Shown: piece by piece, positions 24,482-36,864 of the stretch
How the letters are laid out: each line of letters begins with the position of its first letter
Numbering within the stretch: the first letter of the stretch is position 1
Source: Microbotryum silenes-acaulis
Taxonomy: Eukaryota > Basidiomycota > Microbotryomycetes > Microbotryales > Microbotryaceae
DNA: 64,000 bases
NCBI GenBank assembly: GCA_003665825.1
Contig: QPFY01000011.1
Location: 186,001 to 250,000 of the forward strand
Direction: 5' to 3'
Notes under the pieces: generated by a model
The model's database searches: none
Told to the model about the DNA's origin: nothing
Seen by the model: only the letters and a program-made list of their open reading frames with translations
Program-made: the position numbers and the translations under genes

Positions 24482-25648
24482 TCTGCCGCCGCGAGCCGAC
24501 GATCGGGGTTGGTGGTCGAGAATCCAGATCCCCCACCACAACTTTATCAGATCCAGAGGCTGGGCCTCTTTTTGGCTTTGCTTGACGTCACAATATCCTT
24601 TCATGCTTATACCGTTCATCTTAAGGCTCTTAGCTTACTTGCCAACTAGCACATTGGGAATACCATACGCCGAGCCAGCGTTGCCCTCGAGCGCAGATGA
24701 ATTTCCATTTGAGTTATAGGTGCTCTGCTGCTCTCCTGGATGTCTCTTATCATATCTGAGAGTAGAGGGACAGGTCATTGTTCTGGCTGGCCCGTCGGAT
24801 CGAAAGGCTCGTCCGGCCCTTTGTCAACCTTTCCCACACGCTTCCATTTTGATTTGACGGCCGTTCCTGAGCACTCAATTGCGATATTCAGGTTTCAACA
24901 AAATACTTCCACCTGTAGGATTGCACAGTCTTGAAAATTTCACTATCTGAATGGTTCGGCTTGGACTCCCTACTTGGGGGCTTGCGGGTCGGAAATGTGC
25001 GGGCCGACATATGCATGGGCTCGGGCTCGACTTCACTCAGGGCTGAGGCCTAAATCGGCGCCGACAGAGTCTCCCCCCCCCCCCCCCCCCCCCCCCCCGA
25101 ATTCTTTAAAGTCTACCTCGGATGCTCATGTTCATGACAAAAGCAAGCGGTGCAGTCTCGTATGTACTACCAGGTGCTTTGTCTTGTCAGAGCGCCGCGA
25201 TGTGGCTGCCGGTCCGGGGTTTGTGGCTCGAGAGGCGCTTGGGCAGAAAGGAGGCAAGGCCGACTCCCGCACCTGCCCGCGCACCTGCCGTCGGTAAAGC
25301 GAGCCGGGCAAGGCGGTGCGCACCGGCCGACACCGCAGCCACAAGGGTTGAACTTGTGCACTGCCGCTAGTCGGAAATCAAAAAGCCCAGCCTAATCGAA
25401 AGTATACCGAATCTGCTGTGTAATGGCGGCACTGTCGATCCACAGGACTCGAAATTGCTGTGCACCCGGGGCCAGGACGCCGAACCCAGTGAGTTCGGTC
25501 GCCATGCCGCTCGCAATTCGAGATTGTCAACGCCCACTCCCCCTTTGGAGCTGCTCTCTCATCCTTCGTCTTCTCCCTACACCCCCATCCTCACATCTTC
25601 GAACAGATCCCTACACTTTTATCCCATAACATACCGTGACCTACCAAC
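24482..25648. other. Intergenic region between secreted proteins C and D, with long C tract
   Basis: No gene supported. Contains the 26-base C tract at 25073-25098 and the promoter and pyrimidine-rich leader of D (about 25540-25620). Confidence 0.4.
25073..25098. repeat. Poly-C homopolymer tract (26 C)
   Basis: An uninterrupted run of 26 C directly read from the sequence, between CT and GAATTC. It has the same length as the G tract at 29634-29659. It may be genuine or a scaffolding or sequencing artefact. Confidence 0.95.
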
Positions 25649-26433
25649 ATGCTCTTCAAAGTTTCCGCCGCGCTCGTGTTGGCTGTGCTCTCGCTCAGTG
25701 CTTCGGCTCTCCCCAGCATGAGCACGAAGTCGAGAGCGCGCGAAGGCCCAAGTCCGTACCGCCGCAGTGGTCTCATCAAATCACCTACGGACCACAAAAC
25801 GACGACGTACAAGCCCGGAGAAAAGGTCCACTTCGATTACCTTCCGGTTCTTGAAACATACTACGTCGACGTGAGCCTGATGAAGGCGAACGGGACCCAC
25901 AGCTTCAAGGTATGTGAGACGTCGAGTGAAGCCCCGAGCTTCAAGTTCCGCTACACGAGCCTGTTCCACTCTTGTGGCTGTAGCAGAGGAACGCCGAGCT
26001 GAAGCATTCGTATATTACTCTTATTCATCTTTTCTTGCCCAATAGCTCGCCAATCGCCTCAGTGGACCATCAATGACCGTCAAGGACGGCGGCGGGATCG
26101 ACGCTTACTTTCGCATACCTACGAGCATTATGGATATCCCCAACGAGGTCATGGAGGCTTCGCAAGACCAGCCCATCGAAGCGATGGACAAAAATTGCAT
26201 CTTGGCATACGTGGGTCTTTTCCATGCAAGAGAAGTGCCGTTGCATGTACTCTTTCCGGACTGCTCGAGCGATTCGACGCTCTTCGATCTTCGATCTGGT
26301 ACCAGGGTCGCTGATGGCTTTCTAATCCCTTTATTTTGGTTGCTGCTAGCTCGTCGCCGAGGAATACCAATTCGGTCACGCCGGGCTCGTGGGTCCCTTC
26401 AGATCGAAGCAAGCGATCACTATAAACGTGTAG
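25649..26433 (+). CDS. Small secreted protein D
   Basis: Function unknown; likely secreted. Exons 25649-25909, 26046-26210 and 26350-26433 (87 + 55 + 28 codons with stop) give 169 aa; both introns phase 0. Signal peptide at 1-20 (MLFKVSAALVLAVLSLSASA), very similar to that of E. Core: TDHKTTTYKPGEKVHFDYLP and YYVDVSLMKANGTHSFK end exon 1; LANRLSGPSMTVKDGGGIDA then YFRIP open exon 2; exon 3 gives LVAEEYQFGHAGLVGPF and ends AITINV. One cysteine in the mature chain. The LSGPSM...YFRIP block parallels ISGPAM...YFRLP in B, the clearest pairwise match in the family. Confidence 0.75.
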
Positions 26434-27433
26434 ACTCAATGCTCATCGTCGCGAGCGCCCCACAAACGTCGTTTCCGCGGCAGCAACCGAGGATCTCACA
26501 CCTTCGCTCACGTCCTTCCTTTTCGCATGATCACTTCGCCGACTTTCTGCTCGTTCTCCGTCCTCTTCCATCTATCACAAAGCCACCATATCGTCTTCAT
26601 GTCACATAATTCACCTTTAAGCATCTATTGTCACCATATTTTTACCCCTGGCTGTAGGCCAGTTCCTTTCCGCGTCTTGTCTGAAATCTCATCCGCTCAA
26701 TGTCGAGCCACATCCGTGCACCTTTTCACCCGCACTCCCGTCGGGTCACATTTCGACTGGTGACCGGATAATACCTTCCACGCCCAAGCCCTTTCCGCGG
26801 GATTTTCCCGCGAGATTGCTTGAGCGCAGGCGGATCGCGGGATATCCAGGACCTTGACAGAGTGGTGTCTCAGGCGGGAGACTCCCCCGTCTGTATACCA
26901 GCCGGGTGACGACCTGGGAATCCCGTGGAGACCTTTAGGAGTGCAGGTACCAGGCTTTGCTTGCGGTTCCATTCTCGCGTTATCATATACTACATTTATA
27001 GCACCACTTTATCCCTTTGAGAGCGTACAGTGAAAGCATTAGAAAGCCTTACAGGATCTATCTCGGCAGGGAGCACCCCCTACTAAAATCACTATAAAAA
27101 GCCCCTTATCCACATTAGAATCAGGAATGAACAAATGAAAACCGAAAAGGCTGAAACTTTGGACCCAATGAAGCAGTCCTGTAGGCCTTCTGGTACCTAA
27201 CTCAATTACCTGAGCAAGTACCTAGGGGATCAGATTGGAAGGGTGCCATTTAGGTGAGGTCAGGCCAGCTGCCTCCCGTGTTACCAATTCGAAACTATCT
27301 CGGGCTCACCTCAGGTCCACAATCTCAAATCATGAGCACTCCCGCGCTAATCCGCTCTGGATGCTGTCGATTGTGACTTCTGATTAGTCTGAACAATCAA
27401 GTCATCGAACACGGCAAGCGCGCGAAGGTCCGA
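26434..27433. other. Hairpin-rich flank of the transposon-like gene, copy 1
   Basis: No gene supported. From about 26790 to 26960 the sequence is rich in short inverted repeats and includes the 13-mer CCTGGGAATCCCG at 26913-26925, which also occurs at 35981-35993 near copy 2. This could be a subterminal region of a mobile element. Confidence 0.4.
26796..26812. repeat. Perfect 7-bp inverted repeat (hairpin)
   Basis: CGCGGGA, three-base loop TTT, TCCCGCG. Seen directly. It lies in the flank downstream of the copy 1 reading direction. Confidence 0.8.
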
Positions 27434-30400
27434 TCAGCGTGACGAAACTGAGAATAGGTGAGCACAGGCTGAGGACCAAATGCAGTGCCAGTGCCAGCCT
27501 TGACTGACCTTTGCAGCTTGATAAATGTCGAGAGTGGTCTTAGCAACAAGTAGGAACATTTGCGACTGGGCATCGTCCTTCGTAGTCTGCAATCGCGCGA
27601 GAGGCTGCTTCCAGTCCTTGGAGTCTTTGGCGGTGCCGAACTTCGAGGCAGCGGCCGAGCGGCGAGTCGGCTCGACGTACTTGGTCCAAAGGTAACTGAA
27701 GGAGGGCAGCACGTTGGATAGATGTCAGTACGTCAGTGCGCGTCATAATTGGATATTCTGTCGCACTCAGGAGGTTGAAGGCGGAATGGAGAGGAGTCCG
27801 AGACAGGTAGTCAACGAAAATAGGCTACGTACGTCCGAATGCTGAAATTTGGCTCTTTGTCCAGCTTGGCTCCAAGCCTCTTCCCGACTTTAACGAGGTA
27901 GTTTTGCAGACCAATGAAGAATTTAGAGCGGGTTCCCTTGTCTTCCTTTTCCCAGTCAAGAGCAAATTGTATCTGTGGCGTGTATACTTGTGTTAGCGAA
28001 CTTCCCCACGTCCCTGCGCTCGTCGACATGATCCCCGAAACTCTAAAACTCACGGCCAGGCACCAATGGATGACATGATCGCCCGTCAAATATGCTTCGG
28101 TTGACGGCCACTCCTTCATAACAAGCAGAGGATCCTTACTGAGGGATATGATATCTTGAATCTGGGGTGGACAGAAGATGATTGTAAGCGAGATGCAAAG
28201 CATGCAATGGCGAGTTCGGCACAGATGCACTCGAAGGTGGCCGAGCAGGGAGTCTCACGTACACGCCCGGCAAATTCCCTTCGCGCGTCAGCCACAACCT
28301 CTGCGATCGCCGCAGCGACCACTTTACGATACCCATCGTCGTGTTCATCTCTGCCGCTGTCGATAATTTGATTTGCAAGCAGGTACTTCTGTGGGTATTG
28401 CTTGTCAAACATTCAGACCCGAGAACCAGGGAAACACGAACCTCATGGCTGTGAAGCCGAGCATGGTTGTGAAGCTGACTCACTTTGAGAACCCCCGTTG
28501 CCCCGTTATAGAAGTTGGTGAGGCGAGGCGTACTCAGCATGGTCTTCGCATGTGATCTGAACTTTGACTGTGATAAGGAGGAACTTCATTTCCAGTTAGA
28601 AAACTTCGACGCATGAGGATTGGCGCCAAACACAGGAGTAGCGGCTTTCTACACCCTACAACGAACCTTGAAATCTCTGGCAGTGAGGGCAGCCACGGGT
28701 CGGCGCATCTGATCATGGACCATGATGAGCATGTTCATCATCATTTCGCCCTGAAGCCGGCGCTTGAGGGGATTCCCTCCCTGTCTTCCAAGCTGTAGTC
28801 AACAGAGCACATGTAAGACGTTGAATTGTACCTCTAACATAGAGGTGCTGTACTCACACGGGCATATTCGATCATGTAGTCCGTGCATTGGAGGCCTCGC
28901 GACTGGAGATCTTTTTTGATGACCGCGGTAGTAAAGGTACCCCCTTGGGTGTTCTCATCGTCGGAGACCTCGTCCTCCTCATCTCCACTTTCGAGAATAG
29001 TCGGTGCTATACTTGTGTCACGGGACCTCTCTCCGCCGGCTCCTGGGCTCACCGAACGTCGACCGGGTGCGGAGCTCACGGAAGAGCCCCTGTACGGGAG
29101 AAACGAGCGCTCCTCGTGCTCCGGCGCATCTTCATCCCCCGCAATCGCGTTTGACAAGTCTCGACAACGGCGAGTGGGTACAGTGGTAGATTTTCCGCCG
29201 ATCTGTCTTCTGTTGTGGGGAGGGGTTTTGCTCCACTGCACGTGTACAAAGGAGCCTGTGTCAATCATTGAAGTTGAACGAACAGCCCCGACCCCTATAA
29301 ACAAAGCCCCGTTCCGCCGAGAGAGGACGTACCTGTCGGTTTGGTTTATCCGCGGAGGTGACTATAACCGTAGACTCGGTGTTACTAATTGAGGAAAGAA
29401 CTTGACGCCGAGACACTGGAGGGAGTATTTGCGGGACTGGACAATACGCCCCCCGTCATCTGCGGGTTCGAAGTACAGAGTTGAAGGATCCGGTCATTGG
29501 CCGCACGTAAAGGTCTGCTCGCTCTCCGCCAGCCGTACTACTATGATCGGATTCACGGAACTCACCCCCTGTTGCTGTATGGGAGTTGCGGACATGGAGG
29601 TGAACACAGCGTGACGAAGAGAGAGAGAGGGGAGGGGGGGGGGGGGGGGGGGGGGGGGGTTGCTGACTCGAAGTCAATGAATGGGCACAAGGTAAACAAA
29701 GCAAAGGCAAACAACGCAAAACTCAGTGAAAGGTCGGGTTATCCTGTCTGACTACGCGACTCCGATCACCTCCGATCGCGCATCTCAACATTCCTGAGCA
29801 ATCGGTCCGAAGGCATTGGCTTCGCGCCGGCCAAAGCCCGACGTGACGACCATATCATGGGCACCTTCAGTGGGGCAATACGTGGGTATTTCGAACCGGC
29901 GCGGCCAATGGGAATTAATCTACTATTTTGGACAATTTTGAAGATCCCGCAGCGACTGAACGATAGAGGCTCTACCCAACGACTGATAGTTTGCTAATCT
30001 GTACAATGCGCTGTCATAAAAAGTGGGCAGCTTGAAATTCTCGAGCTGAACGCCGGCCATGTACGCTCAAAAGGAGTGCAGAAAGTCAACGCGAATGGTA
30101 ATTGCAGACGCTTCAGATCTTCATCTCCTACTCCGCTTTCGCTTCGCCTTCAAATCGCAAGGTTCCGGATCCGAAACATAGCCTTCCGACGAAGACTGAA
30201 CGCCAGGCCGCGATGGAGGAGTCCGAATCAGCTTGAGCCGGGCTTTGCCCCACCCAGTGCGGGTAGAGCTGTAAGAGATAGAAGCAAGTGTACGTACATT
30301 TGCACTCATCATCGATCTCATCCTCCCCGAACCCGCGTTACTCGTTGAGTGGGCGCGTTTTGAATCCACATCTTGCGCATCACTTTCCGACTCGGTGTTC

Positions 30401-33400
30401 CCAGCTGATTGCTCGCGTTCGAACGTCTCACCCCGCGGTTCCTCGCGCGGGGACTCCTCCTGCTGCGACTCTCCATCCTATGTAAAAGCATTAGCGCCTG
30501 ATAAGCCTCTCCACGAAATCGCCGCGTTTCTTGACGTTGACAGAGGCCAGTCAACTTGAAGTGACTCACGAATTCATCGGGCTGCCACTGGGACTGGCTC
30601 CTTTGGTCTTCGCTGTCGCTGTCGGTTTCTGCAACGCTTGGAAGCTGATAATTGATGAGGTACATGTTAGCGCGAGCAGCCCCATTGACTGGGCAGACAA
30701 GTAGAGGCATACGATCCCTACCCTGGGTCGGCCACGACGCGCCACGTTGGGGCCCACCGCATTGCGCGTCTGAGCTGGAGGTTGCGATAGCCGGACTTTT
30801 TGTACGAAGCTGTCCAAATCTTCCGCGGCTGGAATTGGGGGCGCAAGCGGGGCAACCAAGTCGTGCGATCGCTGGGTGATGGTACTCAGCAGCCAATTAC
30901 GGTCGTCCCTATGGGTCAAGGCATCCTCGAGTCCGCCTGTGTCGATGCGCTCAATGTGAGCCTTTTTTGAGGCCGAGAGCGCGCAGTTCGCTGATGCGCA
31001 GTCATGCTGTACACTGGCAACTCCAAGCAAACACTGTAGACGGGGACAGAAATATTTTTGTGAGCTGATAGTGCAACAGCTTTGCCTCCTCTATGCGCTG
31101 ACTTACCTTCGTTGACACTACAGAGGGGTGAGGCTCGAGAGACAGTCGGACGAAGCCAGTCGAACCGAGTTCTTCGCCGAGGCGGGCGAATTCTGCAAGC
31201 GCGAACCCCTCGTCGATCAGGCTGCTTTGAAGCGTGCGACCGGTAGTCAGCACTAGCAGGGATACGACTCGGCCGATACGGAGTCCTGACTGATAGCATA
31301 ACAGATAGGGCACCATTTAGTTACCCCAAGGATGGTGTCAAAGAGCGTACGGCAGGACTCACATTGGGTGAAGTGCGCACAAAGCACCAATGTCGAAGCA
31401 GGCACCGATCACCATTCGGAAGTGTGGCGGCCTTGGCCGCGCGAAAGTGGTCATACGCGGAGACCGACCCTTCCGCCTTGAGGTGCCGGTAGATCGGATC
31501 GTGTTCGAGCTCTGACGACGATTGCACTTGTTGAGAACGATGATAGTCAAAGCGGACTAGTGCCGGGGAACGGCGGTCAGAACGGTACCCGAGTCAGCTT
31601 CGATGAACAGTGGCACATCAGCATCGTATGGCACCAAGAAAAATATGCACTCACTCCGATCCTGCGTCTCGGCATCCTCATCGACCATGACCCAAGACTT
31701 GATCACCGCGTTGTCCATTAGACTCGCTGCCGCAGGACCGAGCGAGACAGCCCGGCCACCATGACGCCAAAGACCCCCACCCGCGACAAAGGTGAGCGCG
31801 GCTGTCTCCGCTAAAGTCTGCGCCACGTCACGCGATGGAGCTTGATGGTTGGTGCGCATATTGACTTGGCGCACGACCTTGTTTGCAGACTCGGCCACCG
31901 ACGAATCGAAGAGCTTAGGAGGTCCGAAGCGGCGAATAGCCCCTTCAAGCTCGAGAAGGTAGTGGTACTTGACGCGAGCCAAGGTGAATGTCAAATTGCG
32001 AGTCATCGAAGCTTGGACAAATGCTCGCGCTAGCTCGCGATAGTCGTCCTGTGCACGGAAAAGTTTCCTTTAGTCTCGAGCTAGCTGGCCTCATCATTCG
32101 ACGGATAACGAGCCAACTCACGGCGTACTGATCAATACTTGTTGCAGAGGGAGCGAACATGTGATGGGTCAACTTTCCAAGGGCACTCCAGCAACGATTA
32201 GTCACTAGAGTGATCATGGACCGGCTCAACATGACCTCAGCGATGAAGGGAAGTATCTGCGCGATCATTCGATAATCGTGACCATCGAGGCCTCCCTTGT
32301 AGTCGACGTAGAAATTAGGCTTGAATCGTTCACCGAGCCCAGCTGTCGAAAGCGAACGGAAAGCGCCGCGCATGAAATCGGCGGCTGTGGGTGTAAGACC
32401 CGCCATTGTGTCGACCCAAAGATATTTGACAGGACCTAGCAGAAGGACGTGGAGCATGTCAGGAGGTGTGTCACGGTGGACGTCAAAATCTGCGGGCCGA
32501 GCTTGAACTGTCAGATGCGTTCCAAGCCGTGCAAGCACCGTCAACTCATTGACTTACGAGGAATGCGGAAGAATGGGCCAAGAACGGACCCAGAGGCTTT
32601 GAGTTCGGACAGCCGAGCCGAAGCGGCTGCCCGTGCTCGAACTCCGTTGGCGGTGGCAATCTTTTTTCGTTCCTTGGCGCCGGCATTGTTGTACGCTCTC
32701 GCCAACCCGGCATTTGGCTGAGGCAGGCCATCTTTGCTGTGAGGGACCTTGTGTGTCATCTCGACTGCATAGGCTTGGCGGATTTCTTCAATGACTTTTG
32801 CGGTGACTTTGTCGCGGGTGCCTGTGCTCCTTTGCAACTCCTGAACCCCGTGAGCGGTGCCGTCACGAGTCATCGTCTCGATCTGCGCCCATGATTCCAA
32901 CATCGTTCTGTCCGCGTTACGTTTGATGGGTGACTGCAGAATTCCAGCTCCGAGTTGTCAGCCATTTGCATGACGCACGAAGCTAACGCGGTCAAGGCTT
33001 GACTCACAGTAAAGTAAGTCATTAGGGTGTCGAACGTCAGTCGGTCGGCGGGAGATCCGCCCCATCGACAGCAGCGGCAGGGGAAGCGTGCTGCGGCCCC
33101 AATTGGACGGGCAGAGACTTCGGCAGCCATCGGTGTGTCGTGTACCGTGTATAGCAGTGGCGTCCAAAACTGTACAGGGGCTCCGGTACGACCATCAATG
33201 GCCTCAACGGGCGATGAAAGCGTGGCACTAGAGTTTGTTGCATGAGTCAGCCAAAATTCGCCGGCTGGCTCGACACAGTCACATCACACGCACATAATGT
33301 CCGTAAGCACAGCCTCCGCTAGATCGAGTGCCTCTCCCCAAGCGGTCACAGCGATGTGTTGAAGCGAGAATCGGCGGCTTAACTGCGAAGCCGGCAAACC

Positions 33401-35345
33401 CAGAGTCTGGATCGAGCACTGTTGCATGCGCCGGGGGCGAATCAGTACAGTGTAATCTCCCACATGGGTGTTTGGGAGTGAGTCTGCACTGACCACGAAC
33501 ATCTTGTAGTAACGCTTCGACTCCCCACCGCCAAAATCATCCAAGAACATCCGCAGCGGGACAGTCAGAAGTCGTCCGCCTCGGGCTGCGGCTCTCGAGG
33601 CACTCGACGCCGGCAAACAGGGTAGCAGCACCTCTCGATCTGCAGACAGTCCTGCGTGCGCAAAGTGGCCGTGTCAGGCGTGGCGAAATGTTCGGACTTG
33701 TCTCATGCACTTACGTATGATCCTCCTCCTCTCCATCTCCACTTCCCTTGCGATCGGAGGCCCGAGCAACTCCAACGGCATTAGGGACCACGCCCGGTCT
33801 GAAAGTGGCGACGACGATAAGTCCGGCATATCCGCGGGCGGGAGTTGAACGCAGAAGCTACCATCGTCGCGGAGGACCGCAGGAACAGCCAGTGCGCAGA
33901 GTACGTGGTTGTGGGTGGCGAATGAGTCGATAAAGAGGTATCCTCCACCTCTTTGAAGTACGACTTCCTGGGCGAAATAGTCGATGCCGTCATGCGAAGC
34001 CATCGGTGTTCGAATGGGTGCCGGTAATGTGTGGCGCCAGCGCGCAGTTTGACAGGCCGATTGCACAAAATCTTTGTCGTCATAGGAGGGGTAGAACTCT
34101 AATTGCTCGACGAGTGTGGCGGTAGCCAGCGCCTGCGGGCATATAAGAGAGCGTGCGTCAGCGGGGGGCACTGGCTGGGGGCACTGGACGCGGAGTCAGA
34201 GTGAGTGCCACTGGGAACGCACTGCAATGACAAAATCAGATGGAGGAATGACGAAGATTGTGCGGTTGTTAGGAATGACAACTGGCCGGGGATGGAACAG
34301 CTGGATTTCGTCGAGTAGGTTGCATAGGAAGGTTTTGATGGTTTTGATCGAAGGCAGCTTGGTCACGCCGAGGACTTGTGCAAACTCGAGTATTTCTTGG
34401 AACTCTTGCGCGCCCATGCGACGGTGGGGTGATCGCCAGAAGAGAGAGACCACGCACATCTGTGGCCAAGAATTCGCAGACCAGAGTCAGCATTAGTTAC
34501 TAAGCTGAGAGGGCTTCGGCGCTCGGGTCACGACCACTCACAGCCGCGCTCGGAAAAGGGAACCATTCATCGCTTGGATGCGGAACGCTCGATGATGATG
34601 CGCGGTGGCTTGAGCTCTTGAAGAGTTCGGCATTCACTATAATGTAAAAATGTGCCCATGATGTATAAGTAGCATAGGGCAAATAATACCTCCCATGACT
34701 GCTGAACTGACCCTTGATCATGTGCGCAAGTGTTCGGGGTCGGCGCCAATCTCTGTCGATGTCGTCGTCGTCTTCGGACCCGATAACATCACCCTCACGG
34801 TCTGATTCAAAGTCGTCTAGACTCTCGTACGCGGCCGATGGATCTTCGAAGCCATTATCGCTGTCAAAGCCATTATCGTCGCCACTGTGAGCATAGTTGT
34901 GCGCACTGTAGTCGAAGTCGGGTGTTCCGCCCGACGAGGGTGACCCATCGCTGCCGAGCTGGTTTTAGGGCAGATGCAGACACATCAGATCGCGTAGTCT
35001 CAACACTGGAAGACCTCCGCTCGCTCACAGAAGAGATAGAATTGTTGGTTTCGAATAAAAGGTCGTCACTGTCGGGGGATGATACCCAGCTAAGATCCCC
35101 AACACCGATACCTTGCAGTTGGACTTGTTCTTTGTGCACATTCGTCTTGAAATGGGCCCGGGCTTGGGCAAGGCTCAGCCGTCGATCCTTATGTCGAGGG
35201 CAGACTGCGCAGCGGTATCCGATGCTCCTGGAAGAATTCGTTATGCTGATGATTGCTTCTGTGGTAGAGAAGGCAGCGAAGGATCGAAGGTTGAGCCACA
35301 GTCAGTGCGTCGAGAATGCGCGGCGCGTGCGACCACAGGCATCAT
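27434..35345 (-). CDS. Large transposon-like basidiomycete repeat-family protein, copy 1 (approximate span)
   Basis: Biochemical function unknown. Many short exons on the minus strand. In protein order: a C2H2 finger (GYRCAVCPRHKDRR, then ARAHFKTNVHKEQ) at about 35100-35190; an Asp-rich linker (34740-34960); LGVTKLPSIKTIKTFLCNLL (about 34350); APIRTPMASHDGIDYFAQEV (about 33990); PLRMFLDDFGGGESKRYYKM (about 33530); HDTPMAAEVSARPIG with a CRCCRWGG knuckle (33020-33160); DTPPDMLHVLLLGPVKYLW (about 32440); KYHYLLELEGAIRRFGPPKL and RTNHQAPSRDV (31800-31970); LLSTITQRSHDLVAPLAPPI (about 30850); and a C-terminal part ending near WTKYVEPTRR (about 27690). The FLDDF-SK, LHxxLLGxVK and NHQAPSRD motif series is, from memory, that of large expanded families of uncharacterised proteins in basidiomycete genomes, probably mobile-element derived. 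Start, stop and every splice site are not settled. A single gene or two adjacent genes are both possible. Confidence 0.6.
29634..29659. repeat. Poly-G homopolymer tract (26 G)
   Basis: Uninterrupted run of 26 G preceded by a GA-rich stretch, inside the span of the copy 1 gene, presumably in an intron or linker. It has the same length as the poly-C tract at 25073-25098. Confidence 0.95.
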
Positions 35346-35894
35346 GAGCAACCTGATTTCTCTACAAGATCATCGAAGAAGCGTTGATCCGAATCCAGCC
35401 TCTCGGATACTGGCATAGTGCGTAAGTAAGTTGTACGCCGTAAGGGTCGATTGAAATGGGTAACACAAGGCCAAAAGGCGGGGCGCGGCTTTCTAATCTT
35501 TCTAATAAGGCGAATCGTCTCGGTGACTCTCCGGAGCAATTGCAAGATAGCCCCTCCGCGTGAGCGCTGAACGCGGAGTCACGCGCTCTAAGTCACGCGC
35601 TCACACTGCCGAGTCCTGCGTCTGCAGTGCTGACGTGTCGCGTACCTGGCCAAAGATCAACTTGTTTACATTTTAAATGCTGGACTGTGTAACGATGAAT
35701 GTTGCACCGTCTCAGTATTTTCCTCGGATTACTAGTCATGAAGCCAATCATTCCAGCTTTTTTTTACTTTCGTCATACACTCAGATGGAGCAGACCACTT
35801 GATGGGCAAAGCCAATCAATCCCCCCCGGGATGTCGTTTTCGTGATCAGGTCATTCACCCAGACCAAAGCGTCTGATCCCCAGCAGCTCATGAT

Positions 35895-35936
35895 CCCCCG
35901 CGAGTTCTCGCGGGGGCCTCAGGTGAAACCCACCTG
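35895..35936. repeat. Two adjacent perfect hairpins
   Basis: First: 10-bp arms CCCCCGCGAG and CTCGCGGGGG with loop TT (35895-35916). Second: 6-bp arms CAGGTG and CACCTG with loop AAACC (35920-35936). Read directly. Their position in the spacer between two transposon-like genes suggests element termini or a terminator-like structure. Confidence 0.85.
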
Positions 35937-36599
35937 GGAACTTCGTGATTAAGCCAATCTGGCCGCAGCTCATCGGCGCGCCTGGGAATCCCGCGCCGCA
36001 GGGTTGGGCGTGTAGTTACCCTAACTAGTAAAAAAAAAGTGTCGATCCGCAACCCGTGTACCTAAAATCACTGTTTTTGTCTGTGTTGCGGGCCGGAGGG
36101 CCGCAAGTGGTGAATGTATCAGTATACTGTTGAGACTGCCGCACCTGCCTGTGGTATCGGCGTCCCAACCAGAAGTCATGTACGACCCATTCTGCATTTT
36201 CTGAATCATAAATGTCGAGCTACAGCCCGACTACGGTTTCTGTCGAATTTTGATATGGTGGGGAACTATTGAGCAGTGTAGGAGTTAATGTGTGGCAAGC
36301 GCGTGGGTTTGCATGACACTTCTTCTACAGATCTCAGGCGTGGTCTCGCTATCGTTGACGCGCGGGCGCGGGCGCGGCTACACGGCCCGCCCTATTGGTT
36401 GGGGTTATCGCACGGACCCGCTCCCGGTTTCCGCAGGGTTTGACTCGCGCTAGCCTCGCGGGCGTGGTTCATATGAATTCCGCGGTGGGCAAAATACGAG
36501 TTTGAGATTTCCACATTTTTTTTTGGCGGAAGATGGAAACCAGATGATTTATCAGATGATACCTATGGTCCTTTCCCATCAGAAGACAGGGGTTCCAGG

Positions 36600-36622
36600 C
36601 TCTCTCTCTCTCTCTCTCTCTC
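36600..36622. repeat. TC dinucleotide microsatellite
   Basis: Eleven consecutive TC units followed by AC. Simple sequence repeat. Confidence 0.9.
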
Positions 36623-36864
36623 ACTTTCACTGTACATTACTCGAAACGACGCACTTCCACATTGAAAGCCTTCTACACTATCTGAACGCGGCATCAAACA
36701 ATCGAAGGCCAGAAAGAAAGAACAAAAGAAAAAAGGCGCCGTACTAAATCGGATCCTGGGCTGAAAGTACTTGCCTTTGCTGCCCAGATGAAATCAAGAT
36801 CTGAAACTTCCACCCTTCAGAAATGTCTTATAAGGGTTAGGATACGAGCCCGTGGTGATCAGCA

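Larger units (their letters stand above)
35346..36864. other. Spacer between the two large repeat-family genes
   Basis: No gene supported. Holds two adjacent hairpins at 35895-35936, the shared 13-mer at 35981-35993, a GC-rich inverted-repeat-rich stretch at 36360-36470 and a TC microsatellite at 36600-36622. Likely contains the 3' end of copy 2 and the 5' flank of copy 1. Confidence 0.4.

Noticed and set aside
30318..30896. 192-codon minus-strand frame taken as a separate gene
   Set aside because: It covers intron and linker sequence of the large copy 1 gene; the better-supported frame is the one matching the STIxQRSH module of copy 2.
34838..35347. 169-codon plus-strand frame
   Set aside because: It is antisense to the acidic linker and C2H2 finger of the large repeat-family gene.
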